Source of the DNA: Spirochaetaceae bacterium
GTDB taxonomy: Bacteria > Spirochaetota > Spirochaetia > DSM-27196 > SLAA01
Assembly: GCA_003564775.1 (NCBI GenBank)
Contig: PXEI01000154.1
Coordinates: 1 to 6,618, forward strand
Reading direction: 5' to 3'
Length of the DNA stretch: 6,618 bases
The notes beneath the pieces are model-generated. The model made no database searches. It was given only the letters and a program-made list of their open reading frames with translations, and was not told where the DNA came from. Positions 5,545 to 6,618 of this stretch are shown piece after piece. The translations under genes and the position numbers were made by a program. Each line of letters begins with the position of its first letter. Within the stretch, counting starts at the first letter, position 1.

Positions 5545-6618
5545 AGAACATACGTTTAGGGGTGAAACTCATAGGTGGTTTCATACTGGTGGCAGTCATT
5601 GTTGCGGTGGTTGGAGTCTTTGGACTCACCGGTGCTCAGCAAATGAACCGCCATGTGGAGGAGATAGGCACGGTACGCCTTCCAAGTATTGAGGCGCTTC
5701 TGGAGGCAGAACTTGCCGCCGAGGAGATGTTGGTTGCCCAACGCACCCTTCTGTCAGAACTACTCAGCCAGGAGCAGCGAGACACCTACCTGCAGAACTA
5801 CCGCAACGCGCGGCAAGAGCTGCTTGATACCTGGGAGTACTTCACCACCTTGCCCGCTACCGCCGAGGAAGAGCGGCTCAGCGCATCCTTTGAGAATGAG
5901 CTTGATGAATGGTTTCAGCTCAACGACCAGTGGTTGCGGATGAACGCCGAGTTTGAACGGATAGGAATACTTGACCCGGGTGCCCTGGTAGCGGATATCC
6001 AGCAGTTTCGCGGCGACCACTACTCAGTAGAACTCGAGGTGTCAATGCTGCTGCTCTCCAACCAGGTCTTTGAAGGTAACGATGACGCTACCGCATGCAA
6101 CTTTGGCCGCTGGCTTGCTGGTTTCTCCACCCAGAATGCAGAGTTGCAACGGCTACTCAACCAAACGAGACCTCCGCATAACACCTTTCATCAGGCAGCC
6201 GGACAGATCCGTGACCTGCACCGGGCTGGCAACCGTGCCGCAGCACAGACCCTGTTTGAGAACACCATGCTGCCTGCTTCGGAGGAGGTCTTTGAGTACT
6301 TCTATGAGATCATTGCTCTGGCGAACGAGGCCGACAGGCAGCGTGACAACATCACCACCCTTGTTCTTGGTGACGTCAGTGACGAAGCCTACGAAGCAAT
6401 GGCAGTTCTGGACGATCTCATTCACATCAATGAAGACATTGCCGCCGCCGCAGTGGCACAGGCAGCAGCCGACGGCGCCCAGGTAGTTTTTATAGCTATT
6501 GTGGGCATTATTGTGGGTGTTATTCTTGCCTTAGCCCTGGGCGTTATTCTTACCCGTGGCATAACCGGGCCGGTTGCCAAGGGTGTAGCCTACGCGCAGA
6601 AGCTTTCCGAAGGGGACA
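5541..6618 (+). CDS. Methyl-accepting chemotaxis protein with extracytoplasmic CZB-like zinc domain (3' end outside window)
   Basis: The first 359 residues of a transmembrane chemoreceptor. A short basic N-terminus (MKNIRLGVKLIGGF) leads into the first membrane helix (about 10-32). A long, mostly helical extracytoplasmic domain follows (about 33-313), then a second membrane helix (about 315-337) and the start of a HAMP domain (ITGPVAKGVAYAQKLSEGD, 341-359). The methylated signalling helix that contacts CheA/CheW must lie beyond the window. Residues 33-155 look like a four-helix-bundle sensor. Residues 156-225 match the chemoreceptor zinc-binding (CZB) pattern: H160, then C186 in ACNFGRW, then H213 and H217 in PPHNTFH. 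The C-27-H-4-H spacing equals that of the zinc ligands I recall for E. coli DgcZ (C52, H79, H83). Start GTG 5541 has a strong AAGGAGG and overlaps the receiver gene. The ligand is predicted to be zinc or a zinc-dependent oxidant signal. The receptor class is secure, the CZB call likely. Confidence 0.92.
   Translation, partial: MKNIRLGVKLIGGFILVAVIVAVVGVFGLTGAQQMNRHVEEIGTVRLPSIEALLEAELAAEEMLVAQRTLLSELLSQEQRDTYLQNYRNARQELLDTWEYFTTLPATAEEERLSASFENELDEWFQLNDQWLRMNAEFERIGILDPGALVADIQQFRGDHYSVELEVSMLLLSNQVFEGNDDATACNFGRWLAGFSTQNAELQRLLNQTRPPHNTFHQAAGQIRDLHRAGNRAAAQTLFENTMLPASEEVFEYFYEIIALANEADRQRDNITTLVLGDVSDEAYEAMAVLDDLIHINEDIAAAAVAQAAADGAQVVFIAIVGIIVGVILALALGVILTRGITGPVAKGVAYAQKLSEGD

Noticed and set aside
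6070..6486. A 138-codon + strand open frame within the chemoreceptor
   Set aside because: It is an out-of-frame shadow; the overlapping chemoreceptor frame carries the CZB motif and the second membrane helix.

Overview
The window looks like a chromosomal segment of a free-living Gram-negative-type bacterium with moderately high GC. A spirochaete is my best guess, from the style of the chemoreceptor N-terminus and the abundance of stand-alone receiver and two-component genes. That is an impression from protein style and was not tested by any search. There are seven genes: six on the + strand (two of them cut by the window edges) and one on the - strand. I see no RNA gene, mobile element or CRISPR array.

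Positions 1-510 hold the 3' end of pntB (beta subunit of the proton-translocating NAD(P) transhydrogenase), closed by a textbook intrinsic terminator. A class I SAM-dependent methyltransferase of the METTL27-like type follows on the - strand (531-1169), convergent with pntB and divergent from the next gene. The 181-base gap at 1170-1350 carries the start signals of both divergent genes.

The ribosome-associated GTPase gene typA/bipA fills 1351-3168. No ATG, GTG or TTG lies in frame ahead of its P-loop. The best start is a rare ATT codon at 1351, placed behind a GGAGA Shine-Dalgarno.

The rest is a signalling cluster. After a good sigma70-type promoter (3172-3200) come a soluble REC-HisKA_3-HATPase histidine kinase (3222-4328) and a NarL/LuxR-type response regulator (4325-4960), joined by an ATGA overlap. 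A 110-base gap follows, with a perfect 11-bp inverted repeat and a third copy of the TGTGGCA half-site. Next come a stand-alone receiver protein (5071-5544) and a chemoreceptor (5541 to the window end), joined by a GTGA overlap. The chemoreceptor's extracytoplasmic domain carries a complete His/Cys/His/His set with the spacing of a CZB zinc-binding domain. A plausible reading is that the kinase and regulator form one phosphorelay, while the receiver protein and the zinc- or oxidant-responsive receptor form a neighbouring chemosensory unit. The kinase's own N-terminal receiver is a possible point of cross-talk. The link between the two pairs is inferred from adjacency and a shared sequence motif only.
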